Counted from the stretch's first letter, positions 9,700 through 19,241 are shown. The stretch: 22,575 nt of DNA from Tubiluchus corallicola (GCA_030141605.1 JAQGDQ010001565.1:12022-34596); one strand, 5' to 3'. Notes: generated by a model not told the origin, from the letters alone. A program made the numbers and translations.

Positions 9700-10069
9700 G
9701 ATTATGCCAGGCCCCTGGATGGCATTTTTACAAGCATCAGATGGTGTTCTCACTAAAAACTGAGTAGTGAGCATATGGAGGAAGAGATTTCTAAGCACAC
9801 TACAAAAAAAACTCGTAGAAAACATATATAAGCGAGAAAGTACTGATAGATTTTACATGTTAGGAGACAAACAGTGAAAAAACGAACCAATGAAAAAACT
9901 TTTGCATCAAAATACTTGAACCTGGGATCTTTTGGTTGTGCAAAAAAATCATAAAATGGACATGATGACTAATTAGCGCTAAATTATTAAGTAATTACTT
10001 CAGAAACTAATTTAGCCTAATAAAACATCATTGCAGAGTTCACTGACATATTTAAAATTAAATTCAAAT
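9700..10069. other. Non-coding stretch, nothing recognised
   Basis: AT-rich with no long open frame, repeat or exon-like segment that I can support. Confidence 0.5.
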
Positions 10070-10205
10070 CAAATCAAATCAAATCAAATCAAATCATTCA
10101 TTTTTTATCCCAATAACAATACAAAGAAAAATAGGTATAAATAAAAAAAAACCAAACAAATGGGAAGGGGTAGCGAAAAACATTTGTTATCGAATCAGCC
10201 ACCCC
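10070..10205 (-). mobile_element. Dispersed retroelement 3' end, copy D (two-stem hairpin)
   Basis: In minus orientation the outer stem GGGGTGGC pairs with GCTACCCC (plus-strand 10198-10205 and 10067+100 to 10174, i.e. 10167-10174), with one G-U pair in the RNA sense. The inner stem is AACA/TGTT around a two-base loop (plus 10179-10188), and TTTTTCGC follows it. About 75 nt later comes GGGATAAAAAATGAAT, then a (GATTT)n tail of about five copies (plus-strand AAATC run, about 10070-10095). The layout matches copies A-C in the opposite orientation. Confidence 0.5.
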
Positions 10206-11058
10206 AAACCAAGTACTAAATTAGTATTATGCAGTGCTGTATATTAATACATAAACATAAAATACATTCTATACATAAAATTTTCTATTTTTTAGAAAAC
10301 GAAAATAAAATTACCAGAAACTAACAAAATTGTTACTATAATATTGACTTAAATATTAATATTTCATTTCAAGTTGAAATAAAAATATGAAAATATAACT
10401 GTTTATGATATCATGCTACAGATCAATGTTAATTAATGAGTCAATGAACTTATGAAAATAATATAACATGCAATTTAATTTCATGCTTAAATGATCGTAA
10501 ACGAAAAGGTCGTGCATAATCAGTATCCCAATCTGTGGATACAGTCAGTAACTAAATATATATATATACATTTCTTTATAAAAACAAAAATATCGAAAAC
10601 ATTCCATCATGCAGTTATAAATTATCAGTTTTCAATAATTATGTAAAAAAATCAAACAACATGCACAATCCTACCAAAAAATTGTAAATACATTAATCAA
10701 CTAAATGCTGTTATTGAAAACCAGCAAAGAAAGATTAGACATCAGAACAAAAACCTCCTGTATAAACTAGAACATTATTAGACTTGTGATTATTTCAAAA
10801 CGTGAGACAAAATGTCATAAAAATATTGTACGTAATGTTCACGGCATAGTTTGCAATAGTATTCATAATGAAGAAAGTTGCGTTTAATCGGGTTAGTTAA
10901 ATGCTTTACATATTTTGTTAATCATCATTTCATATTTTTCATTTTATTTCTTTGTTGCGTAGCTTACTTAGTTATTTCGCTTTCAGGCTTAATGTATCCC
11001 CCCATAAATTCATGTTAACAGCAGCACTACAAATTTTTTACAATTTTCACTAACCTGA
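10206..11058. other. AT-rich non-coding stretch
   Basis: No exon, RNA gene or mobile element is recognised. A short TA run lies near 10555-10568. Confidence 0.5.
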
Positions 11059-11260
11059 AAAGGGTAGCCGACTCGATGACCAATTGGTCTTTCGCTGCCC
11101 TTTCTCCTGCACACCCCCTCTAACTCTTTCCTTTATGCTTAATTTATCCTTTTTAATCAATAACTATAAAAATAATAGTATTTAGTAAATTTTGTGAATA
11201 AACAAAAAAAATAAATAAATAAATAATAATAAATAAATAAAATAAAATAAAATAAAAATG
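11059..11260 (+). mobile_element. Dispersed retroelement 3' end, copy C (two-stem hairpin)
   Basis: This is the best formed copy. AAAGGGTAGC (11059-11068) pairs with GCTGCCCTTT (11094-11103) over 10 bp with one G-U pair. The inner stem is GACC-AATT-GGTC (11078-11089), followed by TTTCGC. About 100 nt later GTGAATAAACA leads into an (AAATA)n/(AAAAT)n tail at about 11208-11258. The next 60 bp again end in GATAAATAAAAATG at the start of the (TCTATG)n array. Confidence 0.55.
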
Positions 11261-11319
11261 TAAATAACTACATTTAGTAAACAATTTGTATACTGGTGTA
11301 AATGAGGAGATAAATAAAA

Positions 11320-11466
11320 ATGTCTATGTCTATGTCTATGTCTATGTCTATGTCTATGTCTATGTCTATGTCTATGTCTATGTCTATGTCTATGTCTATG
11401 TCTATGTCTATGTCTATGTCTATGTCTATGTCTATGTCTATGTCTATGTCTATGTCTATGTCTATG
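11320..11466. repeat. Perfect (TCTATG)n microsatellite
   Basis: About 24.5 uninterrupted hexamer copies. The perfection points to recent expansion. Open frames across it (Val-Tyr or Met-Ser dipeptide repeats) are by-products of the hexamer. Confidence 0.98.
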
Positions 11467-11524
11467 TACTTAGTTCACAGTGTCTGTTTCCAACGTGGAA
11501 ATGTAAAGCCGTTAGTAAGTAAGT

Positions 11525-11650
11525 AGTAAAAATTGTATTTATTGTCGAATCTTGCAAAATAAGCTTTAGCTTATCCCTATTTTCCGACAGTTTAAAAAAA
11601 TGCAACAAAATAAAAAATTCTAACACAATGCACACAATGGCACCCTTCAT
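11525..11650 (-). mobile_element. Possible retroelement 3' end with terminal stem-loop
   Basis: On the minus strand a 7-bp stem ATAAGCT-AA-AGCTTAT (11559-11574) is followed by TTTTGCAAGATTCGACAATA and AATACAATTTTTACTACTTA. The layout of stem-loop, AATAAA-like signal and short repeat tail resembles copies E and F, but the sequences differ. A 62-codon frame upstream (LLHFFKLSENRDKLKLIL) may be a decayed coding end. Evidence is structural only. Confidence 0.3.
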
Positions 11651-11853
11651 TCAATACAATCCTACAAGTAAAACTAAAAAAATGCAAGTTTTATTGATAG
11701 TATCAATTTATGTGCAATTTCACTACGATAACAACAACCAGCACCTATATAAGCAAAGACATGGTTTTTATTCAGATTCAAACCAGTTATGGTCAGGCAA
11801 TAATTATACTGCGTTTACTTATACTTGTACACGCAATACTATGTATAATTATT

Positions 11854-11856
11854 TAT

Positions 11857-11896
<40 letters not shown>
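11854..11896. repeat. (TA)n microsatellite
   Basis: Alternating TA over about 43 bp with a single break (ATAATA). Confidence 0.95.
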
Positions 11897-11898
<2 letters not shown>

Positions 11899-12350
11899 TT
11901 CTTTATTTGTCATTAAAATATTAAAATGGTTCACTCATTATAATAAAATTGAGTAAGCCTCAGCGTAATGTTAAAATAACAACACTGTTCAAGACAAATG
12001 CGTCCAGTGTATGCTAAAAAAACTAAAGTGCAAAAGTAAGGCCTAATTATATATCATAAATGAACATATTTACAAACACCATATTAAAATATTTTTACAA
12101 AACAATATTACAAAAGTACATTAAATTTTACATGACATATTTTACACTATATATACATTTGACATGACACAATTAACAGAAACATGCTTTACATTACATA
12201 AATTTCACTCATTACATTTACATTATTTATACATTCGACATTACAAAACTAACATAACACAACATTACATAATTTTTTAAAAATTTTACATTTTTAATCG
12301 TTATATGGAGTCAGGGGCGGGGGTAGATGAAAGTTGAGTCTGTGTAATTA
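11897..12350. other. AT-rich low-complexity stretch
   Basis: No gene recognised. From about 12115 to 12280 loose repeats of ACATTAC, ACATGAC and similar words give a weak period but no clean tandem unit. Confidence 0.5.
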
Positions 12351-12799
12351 GTATCAGATGCACAATGTGAGTATCAGATGCACAATGTGAGTATCAGATG
12401 CAAAATGGGAGTAATCAGATGCACAATGTGAGTATCAGATGCAAAATGTGAGTAATCAGATGCACAATGTGAGTATCAGATGCAAAATGTGAGTAATCAG
12501 ATGCACAATGTGAGTATCAGATGCAAAATGTGAGTAATCAGATACACAATGTGAGTATCAGATGCAAAATGTGAGTAATCAGATACACAATGTGAGTATC
12601 AGATGCAAAATGTGAGTAATCAGATGCACAATGTGAGTATCAGATGCAAAATGTGAGTAATCAGATGCACAATGTGAGTATCAGATGCAAAATGTGAGTA
12701 ATCAGATACACAATGTGAGTATCAGATGCAAAATGTGAGTAATCAGATACACAATGTGAGTATCAGATGCAAAATGTGAGTAATCAGATGCACAATGTG
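12351..12799. repeat. 20/21-bp dimeric minisatellite
   Basis: About 22 monomers alternate between GTATCAGATGCAAAATGTGA (20 bp) and a 21-bp form with GTAATCAG and GCACAATG, giving an 11-copy, 41-bp dimer. The first units (two adjacent 20-bp CACAATG forms, one AATGGGA) lie outside the regular alternation. A later variant, GATACAC, occurs in four dimers. Confidence 0.96.
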
Positions 12800-13105
12800 G
12801 ATTTAGATGGTTTATTGCGTCAACATGACCATAACAGATCGAAACGTTGCAAATGTTTGTGTATTAATAAAAGCTATGTCTTTGTTTAATTAGTACTGGC
12901 TGTTGTTTTTATTTTCAGAATTCGTATGCCCCTCTCACCTGCAGTGATTATTCATATCTCACTTTTACCGAAAAAGCGAAAGCGGAAACATCCATTAGCA
13001 GTATTTTAATAATTAAATTCGTTTTAACACCGAGGACTGTAATGTTATTGTAATCCATTTTATAGCATATAAAGTAGTATTATACATACGTTCACATACA
13101 CTAAT
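12800..13105. other. Non-coding stretch with possible element end
   Basis: At 12831-12890 the sequence GATCGAAACGTTGCAAATG, then TATTAATAAAAGCTATGTC, resembles a retroelement 3' end (weak AAAC/GTTT stem, AATAAA). This is suggestive only. Nothing else is seen. Confidence 0.25.
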
Positions 13106-13128
13106 ACTATATATATACATTCTGCACC

Positions 13129-13180
13129 GAGCGCACCCTCGTGATGCTTCATTTATTGATGAGGCTAATAAAAATTAAAC
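13129..13180 (+). mobile_element. Possible retroelement 3' end with stem-loop
   Basis: GCTTCAT-TTATTG-ATGAGGC (13146-13165) forms a 7-bp stem with one G-U pair, directly followed by TAATAAAAATTAAACC. The layout resembles the terminal stem-loop plus AATAAA of LINE 3' ends. No coding part is visible upstream. Confidence 0.3.
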
Positions 13181-13290
13181 CTGAATGGAATTTCATCCCT
13201 GGCAAAAAACACACTGAACAACAGCTAATCAAGAAATTGATTTTTCATTTTAGCTGAAAAACTAATGCAATCTCGATGCCCCCCCCCCCC

Positions 13291-14360
13291 AAACACTAGA
13301 GTTAAGTTTCAATACAACATGGAGATTTCAACTGGCATAATAGGTGAACTTGAACGGAAGTTTACTAATAGTCATAGTAATCAAAGTTTCTCACAGCCAA
13401 AAAGACTTTCTTATGGTGAAACGCAACACGTAAAATAAGGGTGACCAACAATCAAGTCACAGGGAAAAAAAATCACAATTAATTTTCGCTTGAGTTCAGG
13501 TTAGGGTTAAGTTTAACGTTGCTTCCTTTCGCCATGTGTCTTTTTTCTTTGACTTTTTTAGCTTCAACCCATTCTCACAAAACCACACCTGAATTACAGC
13601 TCTAGTATTTTTACCGTGTCCACGGCAAGGATAACAACTACCACAACGCGTGACAGGACTGACTATTTGAGTTCCACTCCTGGAAGAATCGGTCCAATTA
13701 CACACAAACTAAAGCTGCGAAAGCTATAGATGATATCAATTACTAAACACTATGCGTCACTCATCAGAGTAAAATAATAGTATGCTCTACGTAGCTAAGT
13801 TCTCACCTGCCAAACATAGAATTTTACATAACAACCAAAGCATTATTAAAAATCTCATGTAACCTAGAAGCTAAACACTAAAAATATATTCTTTCTTTTA
13901 CATTCACTCACAGTTAAACAATGTTTGGTGGAGCAACGTTGTTAAAACTGAGACACATACATGGGACACTAAAATCAGCTCATAGTACAGCTCACACCTC
14001 GATGAAATTCTACTAAACGCATTAGTAAAACAGATTGCATACATGTATAGGATGGTAACAGTTGGTACGCTGTGTATTACACCTGTCTACAAGTTCATCT
14101 ATCACCACCACCAATGATTTACATTCATTGCATGCGTTACACCTTCCAAATTACCGAGTAACCTATACAAATAATACAGGTAATGCTTGTAATCAGTGGT
14201 ATAATGGCAGGCATGCGTGCAGAAAGAAAATTATACGGGATGTTTAGAATCGAGTGTGTTCATTAGAAATCAATTATTAACGCTATACTGTGCAAGTTCA
14301 ATGTACTAAAGTAAGTGGTACAGTACTTGAATGTGACAGGCTGTAGGTCACGTGTGGGGG
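13291..14360. other. Non-coding stretch, no supported gene
   Basis: A minus-strand segment at 13589-13679 has splice-like borders but is weak (see findings). A 61-codon plus-strand frame at 14062 has no domain and looks like chance. A run of twelve C lies just before this stretch (13279-13290). Confidence 0.4.
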
Positions 14361-14361
14361 A

Positions 14362-14416
<55 letters not shown>

Positions 14417-14441
14417 TAGAGAGAGGGGGGCAGAGAGAGAG

Positions 14442-14514
<73 letters not shown>

Positions 14515-14659
14515 GGAGGGAGAGAGAGAGAGAGGGGGGACAGAGAGAGAGAGAGAAAGGGGGGGACAGAGAGAGAGAGAGAGAGAGAGCGTGCGAGAGA
14601 GAGAGAGAGAGAGAGACAGGAGAGAAAGAGAGGGCAGAGAGATGGGACCAAGACAGAGA
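14361..14659. repeat. (GA)n purine tract
   Basis: About 300 bp of almost pure purine on the plus strand: GA runs broken by GGGGG blocks and a few single pyrimidines (GTGATAG, CGTGCG). Long homopurine-homopyrimidine mirror tracts like this can form triplex DNA. The open frames across it (Arg-Glu or Leu-Ser repeats) are not genes. Confidence 0.96.
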
Positions 14660-14873
14660 TTTTATTTTATTTGTTCATTTAATTTTTTATTTGATTTAAC
14701 TTTTAATTTCAAACCAAATGTTATAGAATAAAACATTTACATATTTACAACAAGAAACAAAAACACACACATATTAACACAATAAATTAATAAACACGGA
14801 TACTTACAACAATTACACAGTTAAGAGGAAATTCCACTAATGGCGTCTCATATGCGACGTAAATTTTGCATCA
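14660..14873 (-). mobile_element. CR1/L2-like retrotransposon 3' fragment, copy F
   Basis: Same family as copy E. The minus strand reads DAKFTSHMRRH, a stop, then WNFLL where copy E has DANFTSVIRRHWRSLL. The 3' UTR holds a 7-bp stem AAATGTT/AACATTT (14716-14738), then GGTTTGAAATTAAAAGTTAA. The copy is 5'-truncated exactly where the (ATAAC)n array begins. Its AT-rich 3' end runs into the (GA)n tract. The stem differs in sequence from that of copy E but sits at the same place. Confidence 0.65.
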
Positions 14874-15232
14874 TAACATAACATAACATAGCATAGCATA
14901 GCACAGCACAGCGTAACATAACATAACATAACATAGCATAGCATAACATAGCATAACATAACATAACATAACATAACATAGCATAGCATAGCATAGCACA
15001 GCACAGCACAGCACAGCACAACACAACACAACATAGCATAGCATAGCATAGCATAGCATAGCATAGCATAGCATAGCATAGCATAGCATAACATAACATA
15101 ACATAACATAACATAACATAACATAACATAACATAACATAACATAACATAACATAACATAACATAACATAACATAACATAACATAACATAACATAACATA
15201 ACATAACATAACATAACATAACATAACATAAT
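14873..15232. repeat. (ATAAC)n microsatellite with variant blocks
   Basis: About 70 pentamers. The right 145 bp (about 15087-15231) is pure ATAAC. To the left are blocks of ATAGC, ACAGC and ACAAC, grouped by type and partly repeated. This shows that expansion copied short runs of units. Frames across it (Met-Leu-Cys-Tyr-Val on the minus strand) are by-products of the repeat. Confidence 0.97.
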
Positions 15233-16138
15233 CTTTTATTCCTTATTCTTTTAATCTTTAACAAAATGAGCAATTTTGAGTTTGAGTTTACTGATATCTT
15301 TTCGAAATTTTGAGTGTTTTGATAGCAGAGAAGACAAGTAAACATGGCGTTGCTCACAATGTTTCAAAAATAAAATTTCACAGAAAAAAGTCAAAGGAAT
15401 AAAGGCGAAGGAAATAATGCCATAACCGTAACCGTAGCCAGAATTAATTATAACTTTTTTCCTGTAACTATTTACTTAGGAAAATGATGACTTTTCCACG
15501 TGACTTTCTTACTGCTCATCCAGAAAAATCACACCAGAAAGCAAAGAGAAATCAATTTTAAATAAAGTATGGAAAAAACGTGCTACAGGTAACTTGAAAT
15601 ACATCTTAAACACAATTTTCAGTTCTGAGGCAAACAATTCATCCCGAAAGCCCTACCAAAATTTAATAATCTGTAGATTCAGAAACCATAAACAAGATGT
15701 GAACACAGCAAAACGAGTAATCAACAAAATGACAGTTTAAAGAGTGAAGCAAGATAGGTAAACAAACTCAAACGCTAAGAAAGTGGTAAGAGAACTTTAA
15801 GCCTTTCTAAACAAATGGAAAAAGCGTACGCTTCTTAAAGACATTATCCGTCCTCTTAGATGCATAGCAATATTGATTATTGAAGCCCAGAGCAGTCAAG
15901 TATCTAGTTATTAGAGTACTGAACAAAAGCCATAAGACAATGAATAGATGGTCACCAGGGTTCACTCTGGTCAAATACAATGAGAATAATTGATCCAAGT
16001 GCAAAGTGCAAAAGTGTGTCACGTCAGAAATAAGCAACTTCTCACAATTGTTATACCGACTCAGTGCTCCAGTGTACTGTTAGTTCAGGAATGATTTTCT
16101 ACATGTATGAAATTGTATGGTAATTCGTCTCAGTACCA
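15233..16138. other. Upstream region of the SMB-EGF gene
   Basis: No other gene is supported; a 76-codon minus-strand frame (15807-16037) has no recognisable domain. In minus orientation, AGGAATAAAAGATTATG leads into the pentamer array like an element tail. Just upstream of the gene's ATG lie a short upstream open frame (16091-16123, ten codons plus stop, in frame with the main start) and an acceptor-like CGTCTCAG (to 16133). The 5' UTR could therefore be spliced. No TATA box or other promoter is convincing. Confidence 0.4.
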
Positions 16139-16334
16139 ATGCACATTCAAACTCATCTGCTATCAATCTCTGTGCTTGTGTATTGTTTTGGTGACACTGA
16201 AAGTTTGTGCACATCAACTAAATGTGGTACAAAAAGCGGAGGATGTTGGTGTGATTCAAAATGTTTTAATTTAGGGGATTGTTGCAGCAATGTGTGCGAC
16301 ATTTGCTATGCTCATTTTCCCAGTAATTGTCCTG
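16139..16334 (+). CDS. Exon 1: signal peptide and somatomedin-B-like domain
   Basis: Opens with MHIQTHLLSISVLVYCFGDT, a short basic start and hydrophobic core fitting a secretion signal. The cysteine-rich region follows, with CGTKSGGCWCDSKC and FNLGDCCSNVC. The spacing C-x-C-D-x-x-C-x5-CC matches somatomedin-B domains, small disulphide knots of secreted and surface proteins; ten cysteines are present between residues 24 and 64. The exon ends at the donor CCTG|GTATGT in phase 1. Joined to the phase-1 EGF exons it reads SNCP-DINEC without a break. The ATG is the first after an in-frame TAA at 16121. An upstream exon cannot be excluded because CTCAG just before the ATG could be an acceptor. I know no fixed gene name for this architecture. 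Confidence 0.72.
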
Positions 16335-16938
16335 GTATGTACTACATATGTTTGCTTTATCCTGTAAACTAATTGTAACTGTGACCGAAGCCAATTTACT
16401 ATTGATGATCTATGACTTAGTTTTCCGTACATATAGAACTGGGATAGTAATCTGTGAAGTCTTACTGAAGTCTGAAATTTCGTCAAATTTTCGGTTGGTT
16501 AATACTTATCACGCCAGCCACCCACACTTCGCTCAGACGATCAGTGATGAATTCACCATTTTCAGTGTCTTAGAATGGTTTAATGGTTTTGTTGGTGTTT
16601 AACTGTGAGCAGATCTTACAGAAACTTGTGATGCAGACTAATGGTTCCACAATAATAAAACGTTTGTTATACCATTAATAATATTGAAATATTGGCTTTC
16701 ACTCACTGAACGAGTTGCATTTCAACTGGTTTGTATCTCTCAGGTCAACTAAATTTAAGAAAGTCGTTAAAATAGTCCACATGGCCATTCACCACCACTT
16801 AAACTAACAATAATTTCATTACCCGCACTGTACTGTAAATTGCAATAAAATAAAATTAAATATGCACATGCTAGTGAGAGTTCTGATGGTGGTTACTTTT
16901 TTATATATTTACATATTTATATGTATGTATATATGTAA

Positions 16939-16977
<39 letters not shown>

Positions 16978-18126
16978 CTAATTCCTAATTTATAACTATT
17001 CATAAATGGAGTAGTTACGCATGCAAAGATTTTCCAAACATTTAATGCATGATCTCAAGACAGAAATGGTGCCCATTTTACCCTTTTCACGTGCAATATC
17101 ATAAGAATCAGTAAAAGTAAACAACCATTTAATGCAAACTGCAGTTTTAATAATGATGGCGATACTGCCAACAATACAGATGGCTTTTTCATATTGGCGA
17201 GATATGTATAGGAAAGCACTGTAATTGTTTCAAATCCTAAGATACAGAAATCTCAGTGTTTATCTTGAGGAAATCATTAGGCAAACAACAAAAAAATATC
17301 GATAACTGACCTCCTTTCAGGTGAAAGTCTTTCCACTCTCACTCACTTATAGATTTTATAATCAATAATCATGCAGTGAATAACTTTGCAGGAATGGGTT
17401 CCTTAGAACAAAAGTGGTTGTCTTGGCTCATTTTATTGAGTAGATACCATTTGTCCTGAAGACCTTTGACTCAATTGATTAGTAGTTCATGGTCAACTAA
17501 CGACGTGGCATTACGTTATGTTTCACCATACATGTATTTTAAATGTCATAAACAGCATAAATACCCCTTGCATTAACTTATTAACCCATTTCATTGAAAC
17601 TTGACCTTAAAGGAAAGTCACTTAGTATGTTAAGTTTATTTTACAACCTTCACTAAAATTTGGAAAAATATCATCAACAAATTTGCAAAAACCAAAGTTA
17701 ATTTATACTACCACTGCATAGAAATTCTAATAAACTGCACTAGCCGCTGTTCACTTGAAAATTACGATGTAAATAGTTAACTGGAGTTTTCGTAAACACA
17801 TCATGGCTTTCAATAAGCATGCACTGCCTTAAACTTATTCAAATTTCAGCAGCTTGCCCAATTTTAATGCAGAAATATCACAGAATTAATTAGCTATCTA
17901 TTTTTTTGTAAAAAGCTTATTAAACCTTTCACAGAAATTGACAGTGAACTGCTTTTGTTCAGCGACGAATGATGCCATTGTTGGAAGAGTGGGCAAGCAA
18001 AATGGAAACTCCTAAGCGTAAAATGATCACAACATTAAAGTTATTTTACTAATTATATGAGGCATTAAATTACCTCCAGTAATTTACAATGACAAATAAA
18101 TAATAATTATTTCTCTGTTTTGCCAG
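16335..18126 (+). other. Intron 1 of the SMB-EGF gene
   Basis: About 1.8 kb from GTATGT to TTTTGCCAG. I see no convincing additional exon. Its last 66 bp (from about 18061) are already homologous to the introns of the EGF array, so the array's repeat unit starts inside this intron. Confidence 0.6.
16941..16974. repeat. (GT)17 microsatellite
   Basis: Uninterrupted GT run inside intron 1, preceded by a TA/TATG-rich stretch. Confidence 0.97.
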
Positions 18127-18249
18127 ATATAAATGAGTGTGATACTAACACAGATAGTTGCCACGCAGATGCCACATGTACGAATACAGTAAGCAGCTTT
18201 ACATGTGCATGCAATACTGGATACGAGGGAACTGGTGTAACTTGCACAG
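18127..18249 (+). CDS. Exon 2: calcium-binding EGF domain 1
   Basis: Exactly 41 codons in phase 1-1, between TTTTGCCAG and CACAG|GTATTT. The sequence runs DINECDTNTDSCHADATC, then TNTVSSFTCACNTGYEG and TGVTCT. Six cysteines (5, 12, 18, 27, 29, 40) give the EGF pattern. The start D-I-N-E plus N20 and F25 fit the calcium-binding consensus. C-x-N-x4-F-x-C-x-C is the Asn/Asp beta-hydroxylation motif. The role is presumably structural: rigid calcium-stabilised rods in an extracellular or surface protein. No N-glycosylation sequon is present. Differs from the array consensus only by a silent ACT (Thr37). Confidence 0.93.
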
Positions 18250-18457
18250 GTATTTTAATTGTTTATTTTTACATATCCGTCTGATGTCATTACAAAAACC
18301 ATATAGAAAATATGTATATATCTGAAGGGCAACCAGATGAGCATAATGATGTCGCAGTTTGCTGAGCTTCATGTCTGCAAAGCATGTTGCTGCATTAAAT
18401 TATTTCCAGTAATTTACAATGACAAAAGAAATAATAATTATTTCTCTGTTTTGCCAG

Positions 18458-18580
18458 ATATAAATGAGTGTGATACTAACACAGATAGTTGCCACGCAGA
18501 TGCCACATGTATGAATACAGTAAGCAGCTTTACATGTGCATGCAATACTGGATACGAGGGAACAGGCGTAACTTGCACAG
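18458..18580 (+). CDS. Exon 3: calcium-binding EGF domain 2
   Basis: Same 41-codon cassette. It carries the only T19M change (ACG to ATG) in the array, between Cys18 and the hydroxylation-site Asn20, outside the key residues. It shares the silent GGC (Gly38) with domains 3 units and 8 units along (exons at 19119 and 21095). The intron after it has the TTCATCTGGTATCC variant. Confidence 0.93.
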
Positions 18581-18788
18581 GTATTTTAATTGCTTATTTT
18601 TACATATTCATCTGGTATCCTTTCAAAGATATGATAGAAAATATGTATATATCTGAAGGGCAACCAGCTGAGTATAATGATGTCGCAGTTTGCTGAGCTT
18701 CATGTCTGCAAAGCATGCTGCTGCATTAAATTATTTCCAGTAATTTACAATGACAAAAGAAATAATAATTATTTCTCTGTTTTGCCAG

Positions 18789-18911
18789 ATATAAATGAGT
18801 GTGACACTAACACAGATAGTTGCCACGCAGATGCCACATGTACGAATACAGTAAGCAGCTTTACATGTGCATGCAATACTGGATATGAGGGAACAGGTGT
18901 AACTTGCACAG
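18789..18911 (+). CDS. Exon 4: calcium-binding EGF domain 3
   Basis: Protein identical to the consensus. Two silent differences: GAC for Asp6 and TAT for Tyr33. The following intron (TTTTAACTGTTTATT) is nearly identical to the one after the exon at 19769. Confidence 0.93.
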
Positions 18912-19118
18912 GTATTTTAACTGTTTATTTTTACATATCCGTCTGGTGTCCACACAAAAATATGATAGAAAATATGTATATATCTGAAGGGCAACCAGCT
19001 GAGCATAATGATGTCGCAGTTTGCTGAGCTTCATGTCTGCAAAGCATGTTGCTGCATTGAATTCCTTCCAGTAATTTACAATGGCAAATAAATAATAATT
19101 ATTTCTCGGTTTTGCCAG

Positions 19119-19241
19119 ATATAAATGAATGTGATACTAACACAGATAGTTGCCACGCAGATGCCACATGTACGAATACAGTAAGCAGCTTTACATGTGC
19201 ATGCAATACTGGATACGAGGGAACAGGCGTAACTTGCACAG
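19119..19241 (+). CDS. Exon 5: calcium-binding EGF domain 4
   Basis: Protein identical to the consensus. Silent GAA for Glu4, shared only with the exon at 20099, and GGC for Gly38. The preceding intron ends TTTCTCGGTTTTGCCAG, also shared with the exon at 20099, which marks a common two-unit ancestor. Confidence 0.93.

Noticed and set aside
11286-11526. Val-Tyr and Met-Ser dipeptide-repeat proteins
   Set aside because: They are pure translations of the (TCTATG)n microsatellite.
13499-13510. Telomere-like TTAGGGTTAA
   Set aside because: A single occurrence, not an array.
14062-14247. 61-codon plus-strand frame
   Set aside because: Ser/Thr/His-rich with no domain or exon borders; expected by chance.
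14298-14699. Ser-Leu and Arg-Glu repeat proteins
   Set aside because: Translations of the (GA)n tract; no non-repetitive coding context.
14837-15357. Met-Leu-Cys-Tyr-Val repeat proteins on the minus strand
   Set aside because: The pentamer repeat has no stop in three frames, so these frames are artefacts.
15807-16037. 76-codon minus-strand frame upstream of the SMB exon
   Set aside because: Hydrophobic in parts but no recognisable family or splice pattern.
18250-18696. Peptide tail extending the EGF frame into the intron (YFYIFIWYPFKD and similar)
   Set aside because: The frame continues by chance past a canonical donor. The position and phase of the donor and next acceptor show it is intron.
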